From contig NZ_CP129111.1 of the NCBI RefSeq assembly GCF_030407165.1, positions 1,860,001-1,924,000 of the forward strand: a stretch of 64,000 nt of DNA, written 5' to 3'. The stretch's first letter is position 1, and every line of letters starts with the position of its first letter. This stretch comes from Fontisubflavum oceani. GTDB lineage: Bacteria > Pseudomonadota > Alphaproteobacteria > Rhodobacterales > Rhodobacteraceae. The notes beneath the pieces are model-generated. The model saw nothing but the letters and a program-made list of their open reading frames with translations. It ran no database searches and was not told the origin of the DNA. Both the position numbers and the translations under genes were made by a program. Below are positions 43,868-51,879 of this stretch, piece after piece.

Positions 43868-44811
43868 ATGAGTGATGCCACTGCAAATACGGTCGCCGCC
43901 CAGACTGGGGAAGCCCAGTTTGGCGACTACGTTGCGCTTCTGAAACCGCGCGTGATGTCTTTGGTCGTGTTCTCACGGGGCTGGTCGGCCTTTTGGTAGC
44001 GCCGGGATCGGTGCCGCCGATGATCGGCTTTGCTGCGATCTTGTTTCTTGCCATCGGGGCCGGTGCCTCGGGCGCGCTGAACATGTGGTATGATGCCGAT
44101 ATCGACCGGGTGATGAAACGCACCGCCGGGCGGCCGATTCCATCGGGCAAGGTTGCGCCGGGTGAGGCGCTGGGCCTCGGTATCGCGCTCTCGGTCATGT
44201 CGGTGGCGATGTTGGGCCTGGCGACCAACTGGGTTGCAGCCGGTATTCTGGCCTTCACGATCTTTTTCTACGCGGTGATTTACACCATGTGGCTCAAACG
44301 CTCGACGCCGCAGAATATCGTCATTGGCGGCGCGGCGGGGGCCTTCCCGCCGATGATCGGTTGGGCCGTGGTGACCGGTGGGGTGTCGATTGAATCGCTC
44401 TTGATGTTCGGTCTTATCTTCATGTGGACGCCGCCACATTTCTGGGCCTTAGCGTTGTTCATGAAATCGGACTATCACAAGGCCAATGTGCCCATGCTAA
44501 CGGTCACCCATGGCCGCGCCGAAACACGGCGGCAGATTTTCTTCTACACGCTGCCGCTGGTCCCTGTGGCGCTTGGCGTGGCCTTTACGTCGATTGGCGG
44601 GCCGGTCTATCTGGCGACTGCTTTGATGCTAAACGTTCTCTTCCTGAAAGGCGCGTGGACGATTTGGAAGCGTCCGGAGACTGTCGCTGAGGCGGATGAA
44701 TATGCGGTCGAGAAACGGTTTTTCCGCTTCACGCTCTATTACCTCTTCCTGCATTTCGTCGCCCTTTTGGTCGAGGCCGCGTTGCGCGCCACTGGTTTCG
44801 GGTTCTGGTGA
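43868..44811 (+). CDS. ctaB: Protoheme IX farnesyltransferase, heme O synthase (frameshift in the assembly)
   Basis: Adds a farnesyl group to heme b to give heme o, the precursor of heme a. It is a polytopic UbiA-family prenyltransferase. The first frame reads MSDATANTVAAQTGEAQFGD then YVALLKPRVMSLVVF and stops. The next frame continues GLVGLLVAPGSVPPMIGFAA, with catalytic motif NMWYDADIDRVMKRTAGRPI and second Asp-rich loop HFWALALFMKSDYHKANVPM. The break lies at 43970-43980. Either one base is lost, or TC is duplicated in TTCTCACGGGG; removing TC gives the natural VVFTGLVGLLVAPG. It starts 8 bp after ctaC and shares one base with the next gene. Confidence 0.92.
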
Positions 44812-45005
44812 TGCCGATTACCGAAACCCATGAGTTGCACAAACGCCGGTTTGGCCGCAATCTGGGCGTAGCGCTTTGCCTGGTCGGATTCATGGCGATC
44901 GTGTTTGGCTTGACCGTCGCGAAGATCCGGCAGGGGGCGAGCATGGAAGCCTTTGATCATCAACCCCGTGTATCGATTACCCCACCAGTGGAGGGCAACC
45001 AGTGA
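44811..45005 (+). CDS. Small single-span membrane protein of the cytochrome oxidase operon (CoxF-like)
   Basis: A 64-residue protein with a basic N-terminus (HELHKRRFGRN), one transmembrane helix (about residues 18-38) and a short periplasmic tail. Genes of this size sit between ctaB and ctaG in many alphaproteobacterial cox operons and are sometimes named coxF; function not established. Start overlaps the ctaB stop by one base, and its end overlaps ctaG by 4 bp. Confidence 0.75.
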   Translation: MPITETHELHKRRFGRNLGVALCLVGFMAIVFGLTVAKIRQGASMEAFDHQPRVSITPPVEGNQ

Positions 45006-45565
45006 CCTTGGATCGGAACCATAAAACCGTTTTGCAGCTTGTCGGTGTCGCTGTCTTCATGGGCGCATTGGCCTGGGCGTCCGTTCCGCTTTACGACTGG
45101 TTCTGCCGGGTCACGGGCTATGGCGGCACCACCAGTGTTTCCGAGACAGAGAGTGATACGATCCTGGATCAGACGATTCTGGTGCGGTTCGACGCTAGCC
45201 TGGCCCGCGATATGCCTTGGGAGTTCCGCCCGATGACCCAGTCGATGGAGATTCGCCTGGGCGAGACTGGGCTGGTTTTCTACGAAGCGTATAATCCGAC
45301 GGACGAGCCGATTGCCGGCACCGCCAGCTATAACGTCGCGCCTTTTGACGCCGGTCTCTATTTCTCGAAGATCGAATGCTTCTGTTTCCAGCAGCAGATC
45401 TTGGAGCCTGGTCAGCGGGTCGAGATGCCGGTGACGTTCTATGTCGACCCGGCCTTGATCGACGATCCCGAGGCCAATGGCACCCCCGCGATCACGCTAT
45501 CCTACACGTTCCATGTCACCGACATACCAGAAGAATACGCCGCGTTGAGCGGCGCCACGAACTAA
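45002..45565 (+). CDS. ctaG: Cytochrome c oxidase assembly protein CtaG (Cox11)
   Basis: Copper chaperone that delivers CuB to subunit I. The 187-residue protein has an N-terminal membrane anchor (about residues 13-32). The periplasmic immunoglobulin-like domain holds LYDWFCRVTGYGGTT, EIRLGETGLVFYEAYNPTDE, NVAPFDAGLYFSKIECFCFQ with the copper-binding CFCF pair, and MPVTFYVDP. It overlaps the upstream small gene by 4 bp and precedes ctaE by 24 bp. Confidence 0.94.
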   Translation: MTLDRNHKTVLQLVGVAVFMGALAWASVPLYDWFCRVTGYGGTTSVSETESDTILDQTILVRFDASLARDMPWEFRPMTQSMEIRLGETGLVFYEAYNPTDEPIAGTASYNVAPFDAGLYFSKIECFCFQQQILEPGQRVEMPVTFYVDPALIDDPEANGTPAITLSYTFHVTDIPEEYAALSGATN

Positions 45566-45589
45566 CCAAGAAGCCAAAGGACCAAACCC

Positions 45590-46396
45590 ATGGCCCATGT
45601 GAAAAACCACGACTACCATATCCTTCCGCCATCAATTTATCCATTGATTGCGTCCATTGGGGCCTTTGTGATGCTCGCCGGCGCTGTCTTGTGGATGCAT
45701 GGCTCGGGACCGTGGATGTTCCTGATCGGCTTTGTCGCGGTGCTTTATGTGATGTTCGGCTGGTGGTCGGATGTGGTCGCCGAAAGCAATGCGGGCGATC
45801 ACACGCCGGTCGTGCGGCTCGGCCTGAAATACGGCTTCATCATGTTCATCATGTCCGAGGTGATGTTCTTCGCCGCGTGGTTCTGGGCCTTCTTCAAACA
45901 CGCGATTTACCCGATGAACATCTATGAGGCATCGGAATATGTGCCAGCGGAGTTTTATCAGGTCGATGCCTTCCACCTGCCGCTGATCAATACGCTGGTC
46001 TTGTTGCTGTCCGGCTGTGCCGTGACCTGGGCGCACCATGCTTTGGTCCACAACGAAAGCCGCAAGGATGTTGAGCACGGGCTGCTGATCGGTATTATCC
46101 TCGGCATCGCTTTCACCGGCTTGCAGGCGTATGAATATGTCGAGTTGCTGGTTCACAAAGATTGGACCTTTGGCGGCGACAAGTTCTTCTCGACCTTCTT
46201 CATGGCGACCGGTTTCCACGGGCTCCATGTGATCATCGGGACAATCTTCCTCTTTGTTTGCTACCTCCGGGTTCGGGCGGGACAGTTTACTGCCGAGAAA
46301 CATATCGGGTTCGAAGCCGCCGCTTGGTATTGGCACTTCGTTGATGTGGTCTGGTTGTTCCTCTTTGCGGCGGTCTATGTTTGGGGCATTGGCTGA
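45590..46396 (+). CDS. ctaE: Cytochrome c oxidase subunit III
   Basis: A 268-residue subunit with seven predicted transmembrane helices. It begins MAHVKNHDYHILPPSIYPLI and has FIMFIMSEVMFFAAWFWAFF, including the conserved Glu in the lipid/proton region. It also contains FMATGFHGLHVIIGTIFLFV and WYWHFVDVVWLFLFAAVYVW. Length and motifs match the family fully. A strong stem-loop terminator follows at 46428-46449, so SURF1 downstream may be partly insulated. Confidence 0.96.
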   Translation: MAHVKNHDYHILPPSIYPLIASIGAFVMLAGAVLWMHGSGPWMFLIGFVAVLYVMFGWWSDVVAESNAGDHTPVVRLGLKYGFIMFIMSEVMFFAAWFWAFFKHAIYPMNIYEASEYVPAEFYQVDAFHLPLINTLVLLLSGCAVTWAHHALVHNESRKDVEHGLLIGIILGIAFTGLQAYEYVELLVHKDWTFGGDKFFSTFFMATGFHGLHVIIGTIFLFVCYLRVRAGQFTAEKHIGFEAAAWYWHFVDVVWLFLFAAVYVWGIG

Positions 46397-46427
46397 CCTC
46401 TGACCGACGACGTTTATGGGTTCGGAG

Positions 46428-46449
46428 AGGCCTGCCTTCGGGCAGGCCT
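46428..46449 (+). terminator. Stem-loop terminator with UUCG tetraloop after ctaE
   Basis: Perfect 9-bp stem AGGCCTGCC/GGCAGGCCT closed by the very stable TTCG loop and followed by TTCTC. It lies 31 nt after the ctaE stop. The open frame that begins at 46416 would run through it, which argues for the downstream GTG start of the SURF1 gene. Confidence 0.8.
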
Positions 46450-46469
46450 TTCTCATTGGAGACGGATAC

Positions 46470-47141
46470 GTGACACGACTGATCTGGCCTTTGCTTTTCG
46501 GATTTGGCGGCGCGGCCATTCTGATCTCGCTCGGTGTCTGGCAGATGCAGCGCCTGGCCTGGAAAGAGGCGGTGCTGGCCGATATCGACGCGCGGATCAC
46601 CGCAGCCCCCGTGGCGATCCCCGCCAATCCTGACCCAGAAGCGGATCGTTATCTACCCGTCGCCGCCGAAGGGGTCGTCAGCGATGTGTTTATCCGCGTC
46701 CTGGTCAGTCAGCGGCGCATCGGTGCCGGGTATCGCGTTATCTCGCCCTTTGAAGCCGACGGTCGGGTGATTTTACTCGACCGAGGGTTCATCCGCGTGG
46801 CCGAGGAGATACCGGTCGCCCCCACCGGTTCGGTGACAGTGACAGGCAATCTGCATTGGCCAGACGAGGTCACCGGCTCAACGCCTGTGCCTGATCTGGA
46901 CGCCAATATCTGGTTTGCGCGCGACGTGCCCGCCCTGGCCGAGGCGCTTGGCACCGAGCCGATCCTGATGATTGCCCGCGAGATGTCGCAATCAGAGGGC
47001 GCTTTGACGCCCTTGCCCGTCGACACGAGTGGCATCCCGAACGATCACCTAAGCTATGCGATCACCTGGTTTTCACTGGCGCTGATCTGGTTGGGGATGA
47101 CACTCTATCTTCTCTGGCGTATCAGGCGTCGGACGATCTAA
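46470..47141 (+). CDS. SURF1 family cytochrome oxidase biogenesis protein
   Basis: SURF1 helps deliver heme a to cytochrome oxidase. From the GTG at 46470 the protein is 223 residues. An N-terminal transmembrane helix (about residues 4-24, with ISLGVWQMQRLAWKEAVLAD just after) precedes a periplasmic domain with RVISPFEADGRVILLDRGFI. A second helix ends the protein (HLSYAITWFSLALIWLGMTL). The GTG start is preferred because TGGAG lies at good distance and because an upstream ATG (46416) falls before the terminator stem. The next gene, thrC, begins 10 bp after the stop. Confidence 0.88.
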   Translation: MTRLIWPLLFGFGGAAILISLGVWQMQRLAWKEAVLADIDARITAAPVAIPANPDPEADRYLPVAAEGVVSDVFIRVLVSQRRIGAGYRVISPFEADGRVILLDRGFIRVAEEIPVAPTGSVTVTGNLHWPDEVTGSTPVPDLDANIWFARDVPALAEALGTEPILMIAREMSQSEGALTPLPVDTSGIPNDHLSYAITWFSLALIWLGMTLYLLWRIRRRTI

Positions 47142-47151
47142 AGGCAAAGTC

Positions 47152-48539
47152 ATGCGTTATGTATCCACGCGGGGGCGGCCCCTGAACTGACATTTGAAGA
47201 GGCGATGCTGACCGGGCTCGCCCGCGACGGCGGGCTTTATGTGCCCGCCGAAGTTCCGATGATGTCTCAGGGCGATATCGCGGCGCTGGCAGGGCTGTCT
47301 TATGAAGAGGTCGCTTTCCGCGTCATGCGGCCTTTCATCGGGGACTGTTTCACCGATGAGGAGTTCGCCGATTGCATCGCCCGGGCCTATGCCGGGTTTG
47401 GCCATGCCGCCCGCGCGCCGCTGGTGCAGTTGCAACCGAACCATTTCCTTCTGGAACTGTTCCACGGCCCGACGCTCGCCTTCAAAGACTTCGCGATGCA
47501 GCTCATTGGCCAGTTGTTCCAGACCGCGCTGACCCGGCGCGGCGAGCGTGTGACGATTGTGGGGGCGACCTCTGGCGATACCGGCTCCGCTGCGATGGAG
47601 GCGTTCCGAGGCCTGGAAGCGGTCGAGGTCTTCATCCTCTACCCCCATGGCCGCGTCTCCGACGTGCAGCGCCGCCAGATGACAACCGTGGTCGAAGCCA
47701 ACACCCATGCGCTCGCGCTCAGCGGCGATTTTGACGATTGTCAGGCGCGGCTGAAAGACATGTTCAATGATTTCGAGTTCCGCGACGGGGTGAAACTCGC
47801 CGGTGTGAACTCGATCAACTGGGCCCGTGTGCTGGCGCAGGTTGTCTATTACTTCACCTCTGCCGTCTCGCTCGGCGCGCCGCATCGCAAGGTCAGTTTC
47901 ACCGTCCCCACCGGCAATTTCGGGGATATCTTTGCAGGCTACATCGCCAAGAAGATGGGATTGCCGATCGAAAAGCTGATTGTGGCCACCAACCAGAATG
48001 ACATCCTGCATCGGGCGCTGTCGTCCGGGGCGTATGTGACGGAGGGCGTGACACCATCGATCAGCCCGTCGATGGATATCCAGGTCAGCTCCAATTTCGA
48101 ACGCGCGCTCTTTGATGCCTATGACCGGGATGGCGGCACCGTGGCGCAACTGATGGATGAATTGAAATCTGGCGGCGGCTTCCACATCTCGCAAGGCGCG
48201 CTTGGCCATCTCCGCGATCTTTTCGCCTCGGGCCGGGTGTCGGAGGCGGAGACCTCCGCGATGATCGCCGAGGCCAACCGCGATCTGGGAGAGTTGCTCT
48301 GCCCGCATTCCGCCATTGGGGTGAAGGTTGCACAAGATCACCTGGGCGCAACCCCGATGATCACGCTGGCCACGGCCCATCCGGCGAAGTTCCCCGATGC
48401 CGTCAAGGCCGCCACCGGCATCCATCCGCCGCTGCCCGCACGGATGGCCGATCTCTTCGACCGGCCCGAGCGGGTGACGCGCGTGGAAAACGATCTGGCC
48501 GCGTTGGAAGACTTGATCCGGGGCGAGGTCATGGCATGA
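47152..48539 (+). CDS. thrC: Threonine synthase (frameshift in the assembly)
   Basis: PLP enzyme making threonine from O-phosphohomoserine. The start MRYVSTRG at 47152 is the family N-terminus, but the frame ends within 13 codons. Adding a base to the G5 run at 47171-47175 gives MRYVSTRGAAPELTFEEAML, then TGLARDGGLYVP. The span is 3n+2 nt, 462 residues. PLP-lysine 112 is in GPTLAFKDFAMQ; VGATSGDTGSAAMEAFRG and FTVPTGNFGDIFAGYIAKKM are cofactor and substrate loops. It overlaps the following M16 peptidase gene by 4 bp (ATGA). The thrC to M16 order after the cox operon is common in Rhodobacterales. Confidence 0.95.
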
Positions 48540-49798
48540 GCGTTCAACTGCACACGCTTGCGAACGGTCTACGCATCGTCACCGAGCATATGCCGGGCCT
48601 GCAATCTGCAGCGCTTGGCATCTGGGTCAATGCGGGTGGTCGCCATGAGCGGGTCGAGCAAAACGGGATTGCCCATTTCCTCGAGCATATGGCGTTCAAA
48701 GGCACCGCGCGCCGCAGCGCCTTGCAGATCGCTGAAGAGATCGAAGATGTGGGCGGATATATCAACGCCTATACCAGCCGCGAGACGACCGCCTATTACG
48801 CCCGGGTCTTGAAAGACGATGTGCCGCTTGCGCTCGATCTGATTGCCGACATCGTGCTCAACCCGGCGTTCGACCCGCATGAGATTGAGGTTGAGCGCGG
48901 TGTGATCCTGCAAGAGATCGGTCAGGCGGCAGATACGCCTGACGACATCATCTTCGATTGGCTTCAAGAGGTGGCCTATCCAGAGCAGGCGCTTGGTCGC
49001 ACCATTCTTGGCCCGACCGACCGGGTGCGCGGCTTCGGCCAAACCGATCTGACAGGGTTTGTGGCTGAACATTACGGGCCGGGGCAGTTGATCCTCTCGG
49101 CCGCCGGTGCGGTGGATCATGATGAAATCATCCGCTTGGCAGAAAGCATCTTTGGCCATCTGCCGCCGTGCGGGCAGAAACACCCCGAGCCGGGGCAGTT
49201 CGCGGGCGGTGAGCGGCGCGAAGTGAAAACGCTGGAACAGGCGCATTTCACGTTGGCGCTTGAGGCCCCGGGCTATCGCTCCGATGACATTTATACGGCG
49301 CAGATCTATGCCACGGCGCTTGGCGGCGGTATGTCGTCCCGGCTGTTCCAAGAGATCCGCGAAAAGCGTGGGCTCTGCTACACGATCTATGCCCAGGTCG
49401 GTAGCTATGACGACACCGGGATGACCACGATTTATGCTGGCACGGGGGCCGAAGACCTGCCCGAACTCGCGCACCTGACCATGGATGAGATCAAACGCGC
49501 CGCTGACGATATGAGCCAGGCCGAGCTTGACCGGGCGCGGGCGCAGATGAAGGCAGGCATGTTGATGGGTCTCGAAAGCCCGTCTGCGCGCGCCGAGCGG
49601 CTGGCGCGTCTGGTGGCGATCTGGAACCGTGTGCCGCCGCTTGAAGAAACCATTGCCCGGATCGATGGCGTCGATTTGACCGGTTTGCGGTCCTATGGCG
49701 CTGATCTGGCGACTGCCCGCCAAGCCGCGATGGCGCTTTATGGCCCGGTGGAGCGCGCCCCTGATCTGACCCAACTGACGGAGCGCCTGGCCGCCTGA
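48536..49798 (+). CDS. M16 family zinc metallopeptidase (mitochondrial processing peptidase-like)
   Basis: A 420-residue peptidase with the inverted zinc motif HFLEH (His47, Glu50, His51) and the third ligand region EVERGVILQEIGQAADTPDD. The second half has the catalytically inactive homologous domain with the RLFQEIREKRGLCYTIYAQV signature that helps bind substrate. This branch resembles the beta subunit of mitochondrial processing peptidase. It has no signal peptide, so it is probably cytoplasmic. It overlaps thrC by 4 bp and the acetyltransferase downstream by 1 bp. Confidence 0.92.
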   Translation: MSVQLHTLANGLRIVTEHMPGLQSAALGIWVNAGGRHERVEQNGIAHFLEHMAFKGTARRSALQIAEEIEDVGGYINAYTSRETTAYYARVLKDDVPLALDLIADIVLNPAFDPHEIEVERGVILQEIGQAADTPDDIIFDWLQEVAYPEQALGRTILGPTDRVRGFGQTDLTGFVAEHYGPGQLILSAAGAVDHDEIIRLAESIFGHLPPCGQKHPEPGQFAGGERREVKTLEQAHFTLALEAPGYRSDDIYTAQIYATALGGGMSSRLFQEIREKRGLCYTIYAQVGSYDDTGMTTIYAGTGAEDLPELAHLTMDEIKRAADDMSQAELDRARAQMKAGMLMGLESPSARAERLARLVAIWNRVPPLEETIARIDGVDLTGLRSYGADLATARQAAMALYGPVERAPDLTQLTERLAA

Positions 49799-50382
49799 TG
49801 CTCGCCCGCAAACGCAGACCGAAGATCGAAACGGAACGGATGACCCTGCGCCTGCCGCAGCATTCCGATTTCCGGGCATGGACCTGGCTGCGCCAGGGCT
49901 CGGCGCAGTTCTTGCAACCCTGGGAGCCGTCTTGGGCCAACGATCACCTGACCCGGAAAAGCTTCACCAACCGGGTCTATTGGGCGCAACGGGCGATCGG
50001 CCAGGGCTCGGCAATGCCGCTTTTTATGGTCCGGCGGTCCGATGATACGCTTTTGGGCGCGATCACGCTCGACAATATCCGCCGTGGTCCGGCCCAGGCC
50101 GGCACGCTCGGCTATTGGATCGGGCAAGCCCATGCGCGCCAGGGCTATATGCAAGAGGCGATCCTGGCCGTTGTACATTATGCGTTCCGCTCGCTCGATC
50201 TGAGCCGGGTCGAGGCCGCCTGTCTGCCCGAAAACATCGCCTCGCGCGGCGTTTTGGAGAAATCTGGCTTCAAATATGAAGGCGTCGCGCAGAGCTATCT
50301 GCAGATCAACGGGAGGTGGCGGAACCATGTGCTCTATGCCAATCTCCGCAATGATCGGCGCGGACGAACGGATGTCGGGTAG
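49798..50382 (+). CDS. GNAT family N-acetyltransferase (RimJ-like)
   Basis: A 194-residue acetyltransferase of the RimJ type. It begins LARKRRPKIETERMTLRLPQ, with HSDFRAWTWLRQGSAQFLQP typical of ribosomal-protein alanine acetyltransferases. Other landmarks are TLLGAITLDNIRRGPAQAGT, LGYWIGQAHARQGYMQEAIL and NIASRGVLEKSGFKYEGVAQ. The likely target is the N-terminus of a ribosomal protein, but this is family inference. Its start shares one base with the M16 stop; immediately after its TAG stop begins a double palindrome (50383-50427). Confidence 0.88.
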   Translation: MLARKRRPKIETERMTLRLPQHSDFRAWTWLRQGSAQFLQPWEPSWANDHLTRKSFTNRVYWAQRAIGQGSAMPLFMVRRSDDTLLGAITLDNIRRGPAQAGTLGYWIGQAHARQGYMQEAILAVVHYAFRSLDLSRVEAACLPENIASRGVLEKSGFKYEGVAQSYLQINGRWRNHVLYANLRNDRRGRTDVG

Positions 50383-50427
50383 CCGAATTCTTGCAAGAAT
50401 TCGGGCCGGAATTTTTCAAAATTCCGG
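50383..50427. repeat. Composite double palindrome, copy 2
   Basis: Two perfect palindromes one base apart: CCGAATTCTTG/CAAGAATTCGG (50383-50404, 22 bp with no spacer) and CCGGAATTTT-TC-AAAATTCCGG (50406-50427). The second matches the second half of copy 1 (36777-36797) except at the loop. It starts directly after the stop codon of the acetyltransferase gene and ends 21 nt before the next start codon. Confidence 0.78.
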
Positions 50428-50448
50428 GTCGCTGTGCCGGAGGGGATG

Positions 50449-51843
50449 ATGTCAGAGATCGAGACCATCTTGCGCCAATCGCTCCCCGCGGCGGTCTTCC
50501 GGTCCGCGGAACCGCGCTATCTGGAAGAGCCACGTGGTCGATATATCGGACAGGCCCTGGCAGTCTTGGCACCCGGATCAACCGAAGAGGTGGCCACGAT
50601 CATCCGCGCCTGCGCCGAGAGCGGCACACCCGTGGTGCCTTATGGTGGCGGAACGGGCCTGGTCGGCGGGCAACTTGCCGGTGACGGCCCGGCCCCAATT
50701 GTCCTGTCGCTGGAACGGATGCAGGCGGTCCGCGCCTTGGACCCGGTTGGCGCGACAATGACTGTCGAAGCGGGGGCTATCTTGGCCGATATACATGATG
50801 CGGCCGGGGCGGAGGGGCTGATCTTCCCGCTGACATTGGCCAGCCAAGGCTCGGCGCGGATCGGCGGGCTGTTGTCGACCAATGCGGGCGGCGTGAATGT
50901 CATCCGCTATGGCAATGCGCGTGATTTGTGTTTGGGGCTTGAGGCGGTTTTGCCCGATGGCGCGATCTTGCACGGGCTATCGCCCTTGCGGAAAGACAAC
51001 ACCGGTTATGATCTCCGCCATCTTCTGATTGGGGCCGAAGGCACGCTTGGCGTGATCACAGCGGCCACGCTTCGGCTCTTTCCGGAACCGGCGCAGACTG
51101 GGGCGGCGATGATGGTGGTGCCAAATCCGGACGCGGCATTACAGCTTTTGCGAATGACCCAGGCTCGGATCGGCGATGGTGTCTCCGGCTTCGAGTTGAT
51201 CGGGCGGATGGGGCTGACATTTCTCGATGAGGTTGGACCCGATCTGCGTCAGCCATTTGTGGAGCGGCCCGATTGGATGTGCCTGATCGATCTGGGCCTT
51301 GGCGCCGATCAAAACCCGGCAGAAGCCTTGGAAACGCTTTTTGCGGAGGCGTTTGAAGCGGGTGTCGTTACTGATGGCGTTATCGCGCAATCAGAGGCGC
51401 AGCGGCAGGAGTTCTGGACCCTCCGGGAAAGCATTCCCATCGCGAACCGGCGGATTGGGTCGATCTCTAGCCATGACATTTCGGTGCCCGTCGCGGCGAT
51501 CCCCGGGTTCATTGCCGAAGCGCCGGGGCGGTTGGCGGAGATCGGGCGCTATCGGATCAACTGCTTTGGCCATCTGGGCGATGGCAACCTGCATTACAAC
51601 GTGTTTCCGGAGCAGGGCCGCAGCCGTGAGGACCACGAGGCCGAGCGCGGCGCGATCAAGACTTGCGTGCATGATCTGGTCCATGAAATGGGCGGCTCGG
51701 TCAGCGCCGAACATGGGATCGGGCGGCTGAAAGTCGAGGATCTGGAGCGCTATGGCGACCCTGCGAAATTGGCCGCGATGCGGGCGATCAAGCAGGCGTT
51801 AGACCCCAAGGGCATCATGAACCCCGGCGCGGTGCTGCGCTGA
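50449..51843 (+). CDS. FAD-linked oxidase (GlcD/D-2-hydroxyacid dehydrogenase type)
   Basis: This 464-residue flavoprotein belongs to the vanillyl-alcohol-oxidase fold group. The FAD domain includes VVPYGGGTGLVGGQLAGDGP and LASQGSARIGGLLSTNAGGV with GNARDLCLGLEAVLPDG. The C-terminal substrate domain has the metal and substrate motifs INCFGHLGDGNLHYNVFPEQ and GGSVSAEHGIGRLK. Family members oxidise D-lactate, D-2-hydroxyglutarate or glycolate. No glcE or glcF partner follows, so a GlcDEF glycolate oxidase is unlikely here. GGAGG precedes the ATG at 50449; in-frame GTG 50434 and ATG 50446 are less likely. Confidence 0.88.
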   Translation: MSEIETILRQSLPAAVFRSAEPRYLEEPRGRYIGQALAVLAPGSTEEVATIIRACAESGTPVVPYGGGTGLVGGQLAGDGPAPIVLSLERMQAVRALDPVGATMTVEAGAILADIHDAAGAEGLIFPLTLASQGSARIGGLLSTNAGGVNVIRYGNARDLCLGLEAVLPDGAILHGLSPLRKDNTGYDLRHLLIGAEGTLGVITAATLRLFPEPAQTGAAMMVVPNPDAALQLLRMTQARIGDGVSGFELIGRMGLTFLDEVGPDLRQPFVERPDWMCLIDLGLGADQNPAEALETLFAEAFEAGVVTDGVIAQSEAQRQEFWTLRESIPIANRRIGSISSHDISVPVAAIPGFIAEAPGRLAEIGRYRINCFGHLGDGNLHYNVFPEQGRSREDHEAERGAIKTCVHDLVHEMGGSVSAEHGIGRLKVEDLERYGDPAKLAAMRAIKQALDPKGIMNPGAVLR

Positions 51844-51879
51844 GATCAGAGACGGTCGCCGCTGTCCACGTCGGCCCTG

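Noticed and set aside
46416..46469. Upstream ATG start for the SURF1 gene
   Set aside because: It would place a UUCG-capped terminator stem inside the coding region, and family N-termini begin at the GTG 46470, which has a better ribosome site.
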